Positions 25,882 to 35,514 are shown, numbered from the stretch's first letter. The stretch is DNA of 64,000 nucleotides from Methylopila sp. M107 (GCF_000384475.1 NZ_ARWB01000001.1:4206123-4270122), one strand, 5' to 3'. The notes: generated by a model from the sequence alone, not told the origin. Numbers and translations are program-made.

Positions 25882-28800
25882 ATGGGTTTCGGGCATTTCT
25901 TCGTCGATCGGCCGATCTTCGCGTCGGTCATCTCCATCGTTCTCATGATCATCGGCGGCGTCGCGCTCGTCGGGCTGCCGATCGCGCAGTATCCCGAGAT
26001 CGCGCCGCCCACCATCGTGGTGCAGGCGACCTATCCGGGCGCCAACGCCGAGACCATCGCCGAAACCGTCGCCGCGCCGCTCGAACAGCAGATCAACGGC
26101 GTCGAGGGCATGATCTACATGAACTCGCTGGCGACCGGCGACGGCGTTCTGCAGCTCACCGTGACGTTCCAGCCGGGCACCAACCAGGACATCGCGCAGG
26201 TCCAGGTCCAGAACCGCGTCGCGCAGGCGCAGCCGCGACTTCCTGAAGCCGTCAGCCGCACCGGCGTCACCGTGAACAAGCGGTCGTCGGACTTCCTGAT
26301 GGTCGTGAACCTCGTGTCGCCGACCAAGTCGCTCGACACGCTCTACATGTCGAACTACGCCTCGGTGAACATCGTCGACGCGCTGAAGCGCATCGAGGGC
26401 GTCGGCGACATCCGCATCTTCGGCGAGCGCGAGCTCTCGCTCCGCATCTGGCTCGACCCCAACCGGCTCGCGGCCTATGGCCTGGCGGCAGGCGACGTGG
26501 TGGCTGCGATTTCGGCGCAGAACGTTCAGGTCTCGGGCGGATCGCTTGGCGCGCCGCCGTCGCCGCAGGGCACCGTCTCGCAGATCACCGTCACGACCCA
26601 GGGACGCTTCCAGGACCCCGAGCAGTTCAAGAAGATCATCGTCCGCTCGACCTCCGACGGCCGCCTGCTGCGGGTCGGGGACGTCGCGCGGGTCGAGGTC
26701 GGCGCCAAGAGCTACGCCTCGAACTCCTATCTCGGGGCCGATCCGACCGTCGGCATGGGCGTATTCCAGCGCCCGGGCACCAACGCCACCGAAGCGGCCG
26801 ACCAGGTCAAGGCCACGATGGAGACCCTGAAGGGCGCGTTCCCGCCGGGGCTCGAATACCGCATCGAGTACAATCCGACCGAGTTCATCAACGAGTCGAT
26901 CGTAGCGGTCGAGGAGACGATCTACGAGGCGGTCGCGCTCGTGGTCATCGTGGTCTTCATCTTCCTGCAGTCATGGCGGGCGGCGATCGTGCCGGTCGCG
27001 GCCATCCCGGTGTCGCTGATCGCGACCTTCGCGGTGATGTCCGCCTTCGGCTTCTCGCTCAACCTGCTGACGCTGTTCGGCCTGATCCTCGCCATCGGCA
27101 TCGTGGTCGACGACGCGATCGTCGTGGTCGAGAACGTCGAACGCAACATCGCGCTCGGAAAGACGCCGCGCGAGGCCGCGCACGCCACCATGGACGAGGT
27201 CGGCACCGCCGTCGTCGCGATCGCGCTGGTGCTCTGCGCCGTGTTCGTGCCGACGGCCTTCATTCCCGGCATCTCGGGCATCTTCTACAAGCAGTTCGCG
27301 CTCACCATCGCGACCGCGACGGTTCTGTCGGCGATCGTGTCGCTGACCCTGTCGCCCGCGCTCTGCGCGCTGCTGCTCAAGCCTCATGCGCATGGCAAGA
27401 AGAAGAGCATTTTTGCGCGCGCCGGCGACCTGTTCAACCGCAACTTCGACCGCGGCGCGCATGGCTACGCCAATTCGGTCGGCTGGATGGTGCGCCATAA
27501 GGCGCTGTTCCTGATCGCCTATCTCGTACTGATGGGCGGCGCGGCCTACATGTTCATGAAGGTGCCGCGCGGCTTCATTCCGCAGGCCGACCAGGGCTAC
27601 GCCATCCTCGTGGTGCAGTTGCCCGAGGGCGCGAACCTGCAGCGCACCGACGAGGTCGCGCGGCGCGCGAGCGAGATCGCGCGCGGCGTTCCCGGCGTGA
27701 AGAACGCGGTCACGATCGCGGGCTTCTCGGGCGCGACCTTCTCGGCCGCCGCCAACGCCGCGACGAGCTTCATCATCTTCGATCCGTTCGAGAAGCGGAA
27801 CGAGCATGGCGCCGGCCAGCGCGCGCCCGCGATTCTCGCCGAGGCGCAGAAGCGGCTGTCCGTCATTCAGGAAGCCTTCGTTCTCGCCATCCTGCCGCCG
27901 ACGGTGCGCGGCATCGGGCAGGGCGGCGGCTTCAAGATGTATGTCCAGGACCGCACCAATCTCGGCTTCCCCGCGCTCGAGGCGTCGGTCAACGAGCTGA
28001 TCGCGAAGGCCGGCTCCAGCGGCAAGACCGCCGGCACGTTCACGACCTTCAACACGCGCGCGCCGCAGGTCTATCTCGACATCGACCGCGTCAAGGCGCA
28101 GCAGCTCAACGTCCCGATCCAGAGCATCTTCGAGGCGCTGCAGACGCTGCTCGGCCAGGCTTATGTGAACGACTTCACGGCGCTCGGGCGAACGTTCCAG
28201 GTGAACGCGCAGGCCGACGCCGCCTTCCGCGTGAAGCTGGCCGACGTCTACCAGTTCAAGGTCCGCTCCTCGACTGGCGCGCTGGTGCCGCTCGGCACGC
28301 TGATCACCGAACGCAACCAGACTGGTCCCTACACGGTCGAGCGCGAGAACATCTACAACTCGATCGCCGTGCAGGGGAACGCCGCGCCAGGCGTCTCGAC
28401 CGGCCAGGCCATCGAGGCGATGGAGCAGCTGTTCAAGGAGGTGATGCCGCCCGGCGTCGCGTTCGAATGGGTCGACCTCGCCTATCAGGAGAAGCTCGCG
28501 GGCAACACGGCGATCTACGTCTTCGGTCTCGCGATCCTGTTCGTGTTCCTGTTCCTGTCGGCGCAGTACGAAAGCTGGGCGCTACCGCTCGCGATCATCC
28601 TGATCACGCCGCTGTCGATGCTGGCGGCTCTGCTCGGCGTCGCCTATCGCGGACAGGACAACAACATCCTGACCCAGATCGGCTTCATCGTGCTGATCGG
28701 CCTCGCGGCCAAGAACGCGATCCTGATCGTCGAATTCGCGCGACAGCGCGAAGACGAGGGCGAGCCGCCGATCCAGGCCGCGATCGACGCGTGCCGCGAT

Positions 28801-29157
28801 CGCCTGCGCCCGATCATTATGACGTCGCTGGCGTTCTCGCTCGGCGTCGTCCCGCTCGCCTTCGCGTCCGGCGCGGCGTCGGAGCTCCGCCAGGCCATCG
28901 GCACCGCGGTGCTGGCCGGCATGGTCGGCGTGACGATCCTCGGTCTCTTCCTGACCCCGGTGTTCTATGTCGCGATCCGACAGCTTCTGCTGCGGTTCGG
29001 CAGGAAGAAGGGCGACGACGCGAGCGGCGGCAAGACCGGAACCCCGGAGCCCGGCGCTCCGTCGGACGGGGCGAAGGGGCACGCGCCCAACGCTCCAGCG
29101 CCCGGCAAGGAGCCCACCGCTCCCTCGGGCGGAACGCCGGCGCCGAAGCCGGCCTGA
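25882..29157 (+). CDS. RND multidrug efflux permease (AcrB/BepG-like, HAE1)
   Basis: This 1091-residue inner-membrane proton antiporter has the HAE1 layout: TM1 (IFASVISIVLMIIGGVALVG), a large periplasmic loop, TM2-TM6, a second loop, and TM8-TM12. The proton-relay Asp pair is visible in GIVVDDAIVVVENVER in TM4. The start follows AAGGCGG by 8 bases. The ~50-residue C-terminal tail is rich in Pro, Gly and Lys and longer than in E. coli AcrB. Substrates cannot be predicted. Confidence 0.95.
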   Translation: MGFGHFFVDRPIFASVISIVLMIIGGVALVGLPIAQYPEIAPPTIVVQATYPGANAETIAETVAAPLEQQINGVEGMIYMNSLATGDGVLQLTVTFQPGTNQDIAQVQVQNRVAQAQPRLPEAVSRTGVTVNKRSSDFLMVVNLVSPTKSLDTLYMSNYASVNIVDALKRIEGVGDIRIFGERELSLRIWLDPNRLAAYGLAAGDVVAAISAQNVQVSGGSLGAPPSPQGTVSQITVTTQGRFQDPEQFKKIIVRSTSDGRLLRVGDVARVEVGAKSYASNSYLGADPTVGMGVFQRPGTNATEAADQVKATMETLKGAFPPGLEYRIEYNPTEFINESIVAVEETIYEAVALVVIVVFIFLQSWRAAIVPVAAIPVSLIATFAVMSAFGFSLNLLTLFGLILAIGIVVDDAIVVVENVERNIALGKTPREAAHATMDEVGTAVVAIALVLCAVFVPTAFIPGISGIFYKQFALTIATATVLSAIVSLTLSPALCALLLKPHAHGKKKSIFARAGDLFNRNFDRGAHGYANSVGWMVRHKALFLIAYLVLMGGAAYMFMKVPRGFIPQADQGYAILVVQLPEGANLQRTDEVARRASEIARGVPGVKNAVTIAGFSGATFSAAANAATSFIIFDPFEKRNEHGAGQRAPAILAEAQKRLSVIQEAFVLAILPPTVRGIGQGGGFKMYVQDRTNLGFPALEASVNELIAKAGSSGKTAGTFTTFNTRAPQVYLDIDRVKAQQLNVPIQSIFEALQTLLGQAYVNDFTALGRTFQVNAQADAAFRVKLADVYQFKVRSSTGALVPLGTLITERNQTGPYTVERENIYNSIAVQGNAAPGVSTGQAIEAMEQLFKEVMPPGVAFEWVDLAYQEKLAGNTAIYVFGLAILFVFLFLSAQYESWALPLAIILITPLSMLAALLGVAYRGQDNNILTQIGFIVLIGLAAKNAILIVEFARQREDEGEPPIQAAIDACRDRLRPIIMTSLAFSLGVVPLAFASGAASELRQAIGTAVLAGMVGVTILGLFLTPVFYVAIRQLLLRFGRKKGDDASGGKTGTPEPGAPSDGAKGHAPNAPAPGKEPTAPSGGTPAPKPA

Positions 29158-29530
29158 CGCCGCGGCGTGCCGCACCGGTCGCGGAGCGCTCATGATCCTG
29201 GCCGTCGACCTGTCAGCATCAGGACAGGCGACGGCTCGTCTTGCCATCGCCCTCTCGGGCGACGGCCTGTCGCCGCCCTCAGTATTTCTACGGACGCAAG
29301 AACGCTTGACGGAGTGAGTGCGTCTCGCCTTAGTTGATTTGTGCGTTTCTGTAGAATTGGCCACTAAGCGCCGCTCGTTCACTTGACTTGAATACGCATC
29401 TTATTTGAGTGAATTCTGATCCATGCACGGCGAATTCGCCGGCGGTGAGCGCGTTTGTCTGAAGCCGAGTTCAGCCTCGATCCAGCATGCGCATGTTGCA
29501 AGCAGACATCGTTCTTTTAAGGCGAGTTCG
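29158..29530. other. Intergenic region after the efflux operon, AT-rich towards its right end
   Basis: Apart from a possible 41-codon frame (29192-29317), I see no gene. The right half (29320-29420) is AT-rich and contains TTGACT (29383-29388) and a loose TTCACT...AGTGAA inverted repeat, so it is the probable promoter of the membrane protein at 29531. Confidence 0.45.
29192..29317 (+). CDS. Possible small protein, 41 residues
   Basis: An ATG at 29192 is preceded by GGAG at a good distance and opens a 41-codon frame (MILAVDLSASG... ending RLTE). It lies 34 bases after the efflux permease. No domain, signal or membrane segment is recognisable. It may be a chance frame in GC-rich DNA. Confidence 0.25.
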   Translation: MILAVDLSASGQATARLAIALSGDGLSPPSVFLRTQERLTE

Positions 29531-30706
29531 ATGGGCGCGACAATTTCTGAAGTCATTCTTGGTCAGATCGACAGTACGGGTCGACCGATAACGACGATCT
29601 ACAGCAAGGTGTCGCACATATACGCAGTATATGCGACCGACGAACGTATCATGATCCAATATGCGGACGAGGATCAACTCGCCTCCGAGCAACGACTCGC
29701 GCTTGCTCATCTCGCCCCGCTGCGTGGGGAGATCAGCAGCCTGATCGACGGCTGGCGCGCCTCGTTCCGTTGGAAAGACCTGTTCGGCCGGAAAGCCAAG
29801 CAGCAGGCCGAACCTCCGACGGAGGGCGGTTCGCCTCGCGCGGCGACGGCGGCCGCGGAGATGCAAAGCCGGGCGCGACGCTTCGACCGCCGCACGGCCG
29901 ACGCGCTCGTGGTGGCGCTGCAGGGCGACCAGGCGAGCGCAGAGCTTCTGCTGCGCGCCATCAAGCAGGACATCCTCGACGAGCGCATGTCGACCGGCAG
30001 GGTCCAGTATGTCCTGGCCGCCTGGGGCTTCGCGCTCGCATTGTGCCTGCTGCTCGGGGTCGTCGTCCTCATCGGGCATCCGGTGCTGGTGGCCAAGAAC
30101 AATGTCTGGGAGATCGCGAGCCTCGGATGCCTCGGCGCGCTGTTCTCGATCGCCATCGGCATCCGCGGACGCGCTATCCAGACGGACCTGCGGCTGCGCG
30201 ACAATCTGGTCGACGCGGGCCTGCGCATCCTGATCGGCGCCATTTCGGCGATCGTCCTCTACGCCCTGTTCCGGAGCGGGTTCATCTCGCTCGCGATCGG
30301 CGACGAGCCGATCAGGCTGTGCAATGGCGCCGACTGCAGCCCGCCCGCCGCCACGGTCGTGCTGTCCTTCCTCGCCGGCTTTTCCGAGCGTCTCGTCGGG
30401 AACCTGCTCGACAGCAAGGTGCTGCCGGCGGTCGCGGACGCCGGCGGCAACCTCCGTCCGTCCGCGCTCCCATCCGCCGCCGTGATCGCCGAGGCGAGGC
30501 GAGAGCCGAACGAGAACAACCCGCTCGGACGGCCGGAAACCGCGGCGGCGGCCGCTGCGACGGAAGCCGCCGCCGCGACCGCCGCCGCGAATGACGGCGA
30601 CGCCGCCGTCGACCACTGCCTCTGCGACGTCGACACTGAAGATGACGAGCAGATGGACGACGTCGACCTCCCGCAGGCGATCGGCGGCGTGGAACGGGCC
30701 GCCTGA
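29531..30706 (+). CDS. Unknown multi-pass membrane protein with acidic tail
   Basis: I do not recognise this 391-residue protein. The ATG at 29531 follows AAGGCGAG by 6 bases and is preferred over an in-frame ATG at 29423. A soluble N-terminal ~155 residues ends in a charged, probably helical stretch (RRFDRRTADALVVALQGD). It is followed by membrane segments at about 160-182, 192-211 and 228-250, and a fourth hydrophobic stretch at ~272-292. The C-terminal ~90 residues are low complexity, alanine-rich and finally acidic (DTEDDEQMDD). A peptidoglycan hydrolase gene follows after 27 bases, so the two probably form an operon. It could be an anchor, exporter or regulator for that hydrolase; this is inference from position only. 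Confidence 0.7.
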   Translation: MGATISEVILGQIDSTGRPITTIYSKVSHIYAVYATDERIMIQYADEDQLASEQRLALAHLAPLRGEISSLIDGWRASFRWKDLFGRKAKQQAEPPTEGGSPRAATAAAEMQSRARRFDRRTADALVVALQGDQASAELLLRAIKQDILDERMSTGRVQYVLAAWGFALALCLLLGVVVLIGHPVLVAKNNVWEIASLGCLGALFSIAIGIRGRAIQTDLRLRDNLVDAGLRILIGAISAIVLYALFRSGFISLAIGDEPIRLCNGADCSPPAATVVLSFLAGFSERLVGNLLDSKVLPAVADAGGNLRPSALPSAAVIAEARREPNENNPLGRPETAAAAAATEAAAATAAANDGDAAVDHCLCDVDTEDDEQMDDVDLPQAIGGVERAA

Positions 30707-30733
30707 GAAACAGCTGCTGGTTGGGGGCGTCTA

Positions 30734-32107
30734 ATGGCTTTTTCGCTGACCTGGTTGCCGGAAGTCCTGAGAGCGGCGGGCCTGAAGGTCGCCGAGGTCG
30801 ACGGCTGGGCCAATCGCGGACGCGCCGAAATGGGCAAGATCCGCGGCGTGATCTGCCATCACACCGGCACGTCGGCGGTCGGCAACATGCCGACGCTGCG
30901 AACGCTCGTGAACGGCCGTGGCGGCTCGAATCCGCTTCCCGGCCCGCTCTGCCAACTGGGGCTCGGCGTCGACGGCACCTATTATGTCGTGGCGGCCGGG
31001 CGGGCCAACCATGCGGGCGCAGGCCTGTGGAAGGGCCTCCGGACCGGCAACAGCAACTTCATCGGCATCGAGGCGGAGAACGCCGGGACCAAGGGCGCGA
31101 ACTGGCCGGACTGGCAGATGGACGCCTATCGGCGAGGCGTGGCGGCGATCCTGCGGCACGTCGGCGAGGGCGCGGAGATGTGCTGCGCCCATAGGGAATA
31201 TGCGCTGCCCAAGGGCCGGAAGGTCGACCCGTTCTTCGACATGGACGACTTCAGGGCGGGCGTGCGCGACATCCTGCTGGGCGTCGCCTCGGTGCGTTCG
31301 AGCGTCGCCGCGGTCGACGAGGGATCCGGCAAGCCGACCCTGCAGCGCGGTTCGCGCGGGCCGGACGTCGAGATCGTCCAGCGCGTCGTCGGCGTGGGAG
31401 ACGACGGCAAGTTCGGGCCCACCACCGAAGTCGCCGTGCGCCGGTTCCAGCAGCTTGCCGCGCTAAGGCCCGACGGTATCGTGGGGCCGCTCACCTGGGG
31501 CGAGATCTTCGACGCCCTGGCCGAAACGACCACGGGCCCAGCCGGAAGGTCGATCGCCAGGACAGACGAGCCGGACGTCGCGACCGCCAACGGCGTTCCG
31601 GCCACGGCGAACAAGCTTCTGGACCTGATCGGAAAGATCGAGGCGCCACAGGGATACGGCACGCTGTTCGGCAACAACCAGAACAAGCTCGCCACGCCTC
31701 TCCAGTCGATGACCGTCGACCAGATCATCCAGGTGGGGCCGAGCTGGAGCAAAAGATTCCGCTCGTCCGCCTGCGGGCGATACCAGTTCATGAACGCGAC
31801 GCTCATCATGCTGCGCAAGAGCGAGGGCTTGAAGGGTTCGGAACTGTTCGGGCCGCTGCTTCAGGACCAACTCGCCTATGCGCTGCTGAAGCGGCGGGGG
31901 TACACGAAGTTCGTGACGGGCAAGATCACGCGCGTGGCGTTCGGCCTTGGGCTTGCACAGGAGTGGGCTTCGTTCCCCGTGCTGACCGACTGCAAGGGCT
32001 CCCACCGGAAAGTCCGGCGGGGCGAGACCTTCTACGCCGGCGACAAACTGAACAAGGCCCTGATCAGGCCGGAAGCCGTCGAAGAAGCGCTCGGCTCGAT
32101 CGTATGA
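30734..32107 (+). CDS. Three-domain endolysin-like protein (amidase + PG-binding + lysozyme-like)
   Basis: This 457-residue protein appears to hold two cell-wall hydrolase domains. Residues ~35-175 are an N-acetylmuramoyl-L-alanine amidase (amidase_2/PGRP) with probable zinc ligands His42 (ICHHTGTS), His93 (ANHAG) and a His in CCAHREY. Residues ~205-265 are a PG_binding_1 module (LQRGSRGPDVEIVQRVVG, FGPTTEVAVRRFQ). Residues ~290-457 look like a phage-type lysozyme domain, with IGKIEAPQGYGTLFG and SACGRYQFMNATL; the Glu in KIEAPQG is the likely catalytic acid. No signal peptide is visible, as in phage endolysins. No capsid, tail or integrase gene is nearby. It is coupled to the unknown membrane protein upstream. 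Confidence 0.8.
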   Translation: MAFSLTWLPEVLRAAGLKVAEVDGWANRGRAEMGKIRGVICHHTGTSAVGNMPTLRTLVNGRGGSNPLPGPLCQLGLGVDGTYYVVAAGRANHAGAGLWKGLRTGNSNFIGIEAENAGTKGANWPDWQMDAYRRGVAAILRHVGEGAEMCCAHREYALPKGRKVDPFFDMDDFRAGVRDILLGVASVRSSVAAVDEGSGKPTLQRGSRGPDVEIVQRVVGVGDDGKFGPTTEVAVRRFQQLAALRPDGIVGPLTWGEIFDALAETTTGPAGRSIARTDEPDVATANGVPATANKLLDLIGKIEAPQGYGTLFGNNQNKLATPLQSMTVDQIIQVGPSWSKRFRSSACGRYQFMNATLIMLRKSEGLKGSELFGPLLQDQLAYALLKRRGYTKFVTGKITRVAFGLGLAQEWASFPVLTDCKGSHRKVRRGETFYAGDKLNKALIRPEAVEEALGSIV

Positions 32108-32153
32108 CCAATGCGCGCTGGCTCGACCACGCGTGCGTCGCGGGTCCTCTGGT

Positions 32154-32951
32154 TCACGCGCCGTCGGGGCGAAAGCCTTGGGCGTCGGCGAGCCACGCCA
32201 GGCCTTCGTCGGTGCGGCCGAGGGGCAGATACTCGGCCCCGACCCAGCCGGCGTAGCCGATGCGGTCGAGATGCGCGAACAGGAACGGCCAGTTGATCTC
32301 GCCGGTTCCAGGCTCGTGACGTCCCGGATTGTCGGCGATCTGGATATGGCCGATGCGGGCGAGGTTCCGCTCGATGGTCCGGGCGAGATCGCCCTCCATC
32401 ACCTGCATGTGGTAGGCGTCGTATTGCAGGAAGAGATTGTCGGCGCCGATCTCCGCGATCAGCCGCAGCGTCTCGTCCGAGCGGTTCAGATAGAAGCCCG
32501 GAATGTCGCGCGTGTTGATCGCCTCGACCAGCATGCGCAGCCCGACCCGATGGAGTTCGGCGGCCGCATAGGTCAGGTTCTCGACGACGAGGGCGCGCAG
32601 GCGCGCAGGGTCGACGCCCGCGGGCGCGACACCGGCGAGGCAATTGATCTGCCGACAGCCGAGCGCGCCGGCGTAGTCGATCGCGCGGCTCACTCCATCC
32701 TGAAATTCGGCCTCTCGGTCGGCCAGCACGGCGAGGCCCCGCTCTCCGGCCTCCCAGTCGCCGCCAGGCATGTTGTGCAGCGCCATTTCCAGGCCGTTGT
32801 CCGCGAGCCGCGCGGCGATCTCCTTCGCCTCGAACGCGTATGGGAACTGGCATTCGACGGCCGCGAAACCCGCCTTGCGCGCCGCCGCGAAGCGATCGAG
32901 GAACGGCAGCTCCGTGAACAGCATGGAGACATTGGCGGCGAACCTCGGCAT
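32154..32951 (-). CDS. hyi: Hydroxypyruvate isomerase family protein
   Basis: This 265-residue TIM-barrel enzyme interconverts hydroxypyruvate and tartronate semialdehyde, or the related 2-oxo-tetronate. Expected metal ligands are visible: Glu in LVEAINTRDIPGF, Asp in QYDAYHMQ, Gln/His in GHIQIADNPGRHEPG, and Glu in GAEYLP. The ATG at 32951 (MPRFAANVSMLF) matches the family N-terminus. The enzyme belongs to glyoxylate/glycerate metabolism, which also receives glyoxylate from purine (allantoin) breakdown, but no gcl or glxR gene adjoins it here. Confidence 0.88.
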   Translation of the reverse strand: MPRFAANVSMLFTELPFLDRFAAARKAGFAAVECQFPYAFEAKEIAARLADNGLEMALHNMPGGDWEAGERGLAVLADREAEFQDGVSRAIDYAGALGCRQINCLAGVAPAGVDPARLRALVVENLTYAAAELHRVGLRMLVEAINTRDIPGFYLNRSDETLRLIAEIGADNLFLQYDAYHMQVMEGDLARTIERNLARIGHIQIADNPGRHEPGTGEINWPFLFAHLDRIGYAGWVGAEYLPLGRTDEGLAWLADAQGFRPDGA

Positions 32952-33076
32952 CGCGTCCCTTTCACTGGTCCCGGGGCCGGGAGGCGGAATGGTTTCGGGC
33001 GCGCCGGCGCGGACCCGCCAACCAAAAGCGACGCCCATGCGTTGAGCGCGCGATGCCGACCACAGGAAGCACCCTT

Positions 33077-33475
33077 ATGACATTTCCCGCGCTGACCGCC
33101 TTCTACGGATCCCTTCTCGCGCTCATCTATGTCGGGCTCTCCGGCTGGGTCGTCGCCGGACGGCTTTCGAGCGACACATTGCACGGCGACGGCGGCGACA
33201 ACCGGTTGCTCAAGCGGATCCGCGTCCACGGCAACTTCGCCGAATATGTTCCGTTCACGCTTCTGCTTATCGGTCTCTACGAGGCGGGCGGAGGCAGCGC
33301 TGCGACGGCGCGCATCCTGCTGATCGTGCTGGTCGTCGCGAGGCTGCTGCATCCGGTCGGCATGCTTGCGCCGAAGAGCTCCCCGCAACAGTTCGCGTGC
33401 AGGGGCGGCGGCATCATCGCGACGTTGCTGGTGCTGGCCGTCGCCGCGATCCTGCTGCTCGCGCGGGCCGCCTGA
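33077..33475 (+). CDS. MAPEG-family membrane protein
   Basis: This 132-residue protein has four hydrophobic helices and the MAPEG pattern (VHGNFAEYVPFTLLLIGLYE, then ARLLHPVGML). Such proteins include glutathione-dependent membrane transferases; bacterial YecN-type members are little studied. The ATG at 33077 has AGGAAG 7 bases upstream and is preferred over 33053. The lipid kinase gene follows after 4 bases, so the two are co-transcribed. Confidence 0.85.
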   Translation: MTFPALTAFYGSLLALIYVGLSGWVVAGRLSSDTLHGDGGDNRLLKRIRVHGNFAEYVPFTLLLIGLYEAGGGSAATARILLIVLVVARLLHPVGMLAPKSSPQQFACRGGGIIATLLVLAVAAILLLARAA

Positions 33476-33479
33476 CGCG

Positions 33480-34358
33480 GTGACCCGCAAGGCGCTATTG
33501 ATCGTCAACGCGAAAAGCCGAAGCGGCGCGGAGGCCCGGGACCGGATCGTCGCGGCGCTGTCCGCCCATGACGTGGACAGCGAACATGGCGAGGCCGATG
33601 GGCGCGAGGGCCTGGCGCGCCTGATCGCCGAGCGCGGCCCCGCCTTCGACCTGATCGTCGCCGCCGGCGGCGACGGCACGATGAACGCTGCGGCGCCTGG
33701 CGTGCTGAAGGCGAAGCGGCCGCTCGGCGTGATCCCGACAGGCACCGCGAACGATCTCGCGCGCACGCTCGGCATCCCGCCCAACATCGAAGCCGCGGCG
33801 CAGATCGTTGCGGAGGGCGCGCCCCGGGCGATCGACCTCGGCGTCGTGAACGACGTGCCGTTCTTCAATGTCGCGAGCGTCGGCCTCAGCGTCGAGCTGG
33901 CCCGGCAGCTGACGAGCGATCTGAAGAGCCGCTATGGCCGGTTCGGATACGCCGTCGCGGCCTTCCGGGCGCTCGCGCACGCCAAGCCGTTCCGGGCGAA
34001 GATCAAGGCCGACGGCCGCACGGTCCGCCTTCTGACGCTACAGGTCGCGGTCGGCAACGGCGTGTATTACGGCGGCGGCAACCGGATCGAGGAGTACGCC
34101 GCGATCGACGACGGCAGGCTCGATCTCTACAGCCTCGAATTCGTCCGCGCCTGGCGGTTGGCGCTGATGTTGAAGGCGCTTCGCATGGGCCAGCACGGCT
34201 CGTGGAAGGAGATCCGGTCGATGAGAGGCGAGGCGTTCGAGCTGCGCACGCACCATCCCCGGCCGGTCAACGCCGACGGCGAGATCCTGACCGAAACTCC
34301 GGCGACCTTTGGCGTACTGAAAAAAGCCATCGAGGTGATCGCGCCGACCGATCCATGA
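33480..34358 (+). CDS. Diacylglycerol kinase-family lipid kinase (YegS/DgkB-like)
   Basis: This 292-residue enzyme has the DAGK catalytic domain: KALLIVNAKSRSG at the N-terminus, the nucleotide-binding AAGGDGTMNAAAPG near residue 60, and IPTGTANDLARTLGIP. It would phosphorylate a lipid or sphingoid substrate using ATP. A GTG start at 33480 is used because the coding similarity begins there (MTRKALLIVN). It is probably translated together with the MAPEG gene. Confidence 0.9.
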   Translation: MTRKALLIVNAKSRSGAEARDRIVAALSAHDVDSEHGEADGREGLARLIAERGPAFDLIVAAGGDGTMNAAAPGVLKAKRPLGVIPTGTANDLARTLGIPPNIEAAAQIVAEGAPRAIDLGVVNDVPFFNVASVGLSVELARQLTSDLKSRYGRFGYAVAAFRALAHAKPFRAKIKADGRTVRLLTLQVAVGNGVYYGGGNRIEEYAAIDDGRLDLYSLEFVRAWRLALMLKALRMGQHGSWKEIRSMRGEAFELRTHHPRPVNADGEILTETPATFGVLKKAIEVIAPTDP

Positions 34359-34389
34359 CGACGCCGGCAAGCGTGCGTCGCCGCCGTCT

Positions 34390-35298
34390 TCAGACGATCA
34401 GGAAGTCGCCATCGTCGATATCCGTCTCCGGGGCGAGCTTCGCGAAAAGGATCGCGGCTTCGGAGCCGGAGCCGTCCGGATCGTAGAACAGCTCGCCGGT
34501 CTTGGAGTTGTAGATGATCCGCTGGTCGGCCGATGTCGCGAGCCCGTCTTCGGTCACGGCGAACTGGTCGCTCGTGAGGCCGTCGAGCCCCTCGAGCGTC
34601 AGGAAGACGTCGACGTCGAGCGAGATCTTGTCCGAGCCCGTCGTGAAGTCGGTAATCAAATCCACCTCGTCGGCGCCCAAACCGGTCGCGAACACGAACA
34701 CGTCGTCGCCGTCGCCGCCCGTCAGCGTGTCCGCGCCCCAGCGGCCGGACAGGACGTCGTCGCCGGCGCCTCCGATCAGAACGTCGTCGCCGCGGTTGCC
34801 GACAAGAAGGTCGTGGCCCGCGCCGCCCTTGATCAGATCGTCGCCGTCGCCGCCGCGCAGGATGTCCGCGCCGCCGCCGCCATCGAGGGTGTCCTGGCCG
34901 GCGTCGCCCTTCAGGACGTCCTCGCCCTTGGCGCCCGTCAGCGCGTCGTCCAGCTCGGACCCGAAGACATAATCCGCCACAGCAGTGCCGGCGAAGTTCC
35001 CGGCGGACGAATAGGCCGTGACCGTGAAGTCGAAGACGACCGACGTTCCGAGACTGAAATCTTCGAGGACGTAGCTGCCCTCGGTGGTCACGCCGTCTTC
35101 GAGCGCGGCGGAGTAGCTGAGCACGATCGGAGAGCCGCCCTTGCCGGTCGCCGAGCCGCCGTCCTCGCCGAGCGTCGACTCGAGGGCGCCGGGCCAGAAA
35201 CCCGCGAGCTTGTAGGAAAAATCAAGCGTGACGCCGCCTTCGGCGCGCGAAATCTCGAAACGGGGCGCGGCGCCGTCTTCCTGCCTGCCGATCAGCAT
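34390..35298 (-). CDS. Small RTX calcium-binding secreted protein
   Basis: This 302-residue protein contains about six tandem nonapeptides of the GGxGxDxLx type (for example [19 protein letters not shown]-like units) at residues ~125-195, which fold into a calcium-binding beta-roll. The N-terminal ~110 residues are beta-rich and unlike a known enzyme. The C-terminus ends in DFLIV, a hydrophobic tail like type I secretion signals. It lacks a Sec signal and is likely exported by a type I ABC system, none of which is in the window. The ATG at 35298 has CGAGGG 8 bases upstream. Confidence 0.82.
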   Translation of the reverse strand: MLIGRQEDGAAPRFEISRAEGGVTLDFSYKLAGFWPGALESTLGEDGGSATGKGGSPIVLSYSAALEDGVTTEGSYVLEDFSLGTSVVFDFTVTAYSSAGNFAGTAVADYVFGSELDDALTGAKGEDVLKGDAGQDTLDGGGGADILRGGDGDDLIKGGAGHDLLVGNRGDDVLIGGAGDDVLSGRWGADTLTGGDGDDVFVFATGLGADEVDLITDFTTGSDKISLDVDVFLTLEGLDGLTSDQFAVTEDGLATSADQRIIYNSKTGELFYDPDGSGSEAAILFAKLAPETDIDDGDFLIV

Positions 35299-35514
35299 CC
35301 CGAACCCTCGCAAATCCGAGCCCGCCCGGATCCTCGCCGCTCAGCGGAGCCGATCCTCGCCGACGAGATTATTCCGAAGCCTGATGAGACGACACGCTAG
35401 CATAAGGGCGAGGATCGGCGGGAGTCCGGCGTAGCGGCCGCCGTGCGCGGCATCGTGAATGGCCGTGGGCCGGCGTGACGCTAGTTGCGCGGGTCAACCC
35501 GCCACGAGGTCATC

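Noticed and set aside
29531-32107. Prophage remnant
   Set aside because: Only a lysin-like gene is present; no integrase, terminase, capsid, tail or attachment repeats were seen.
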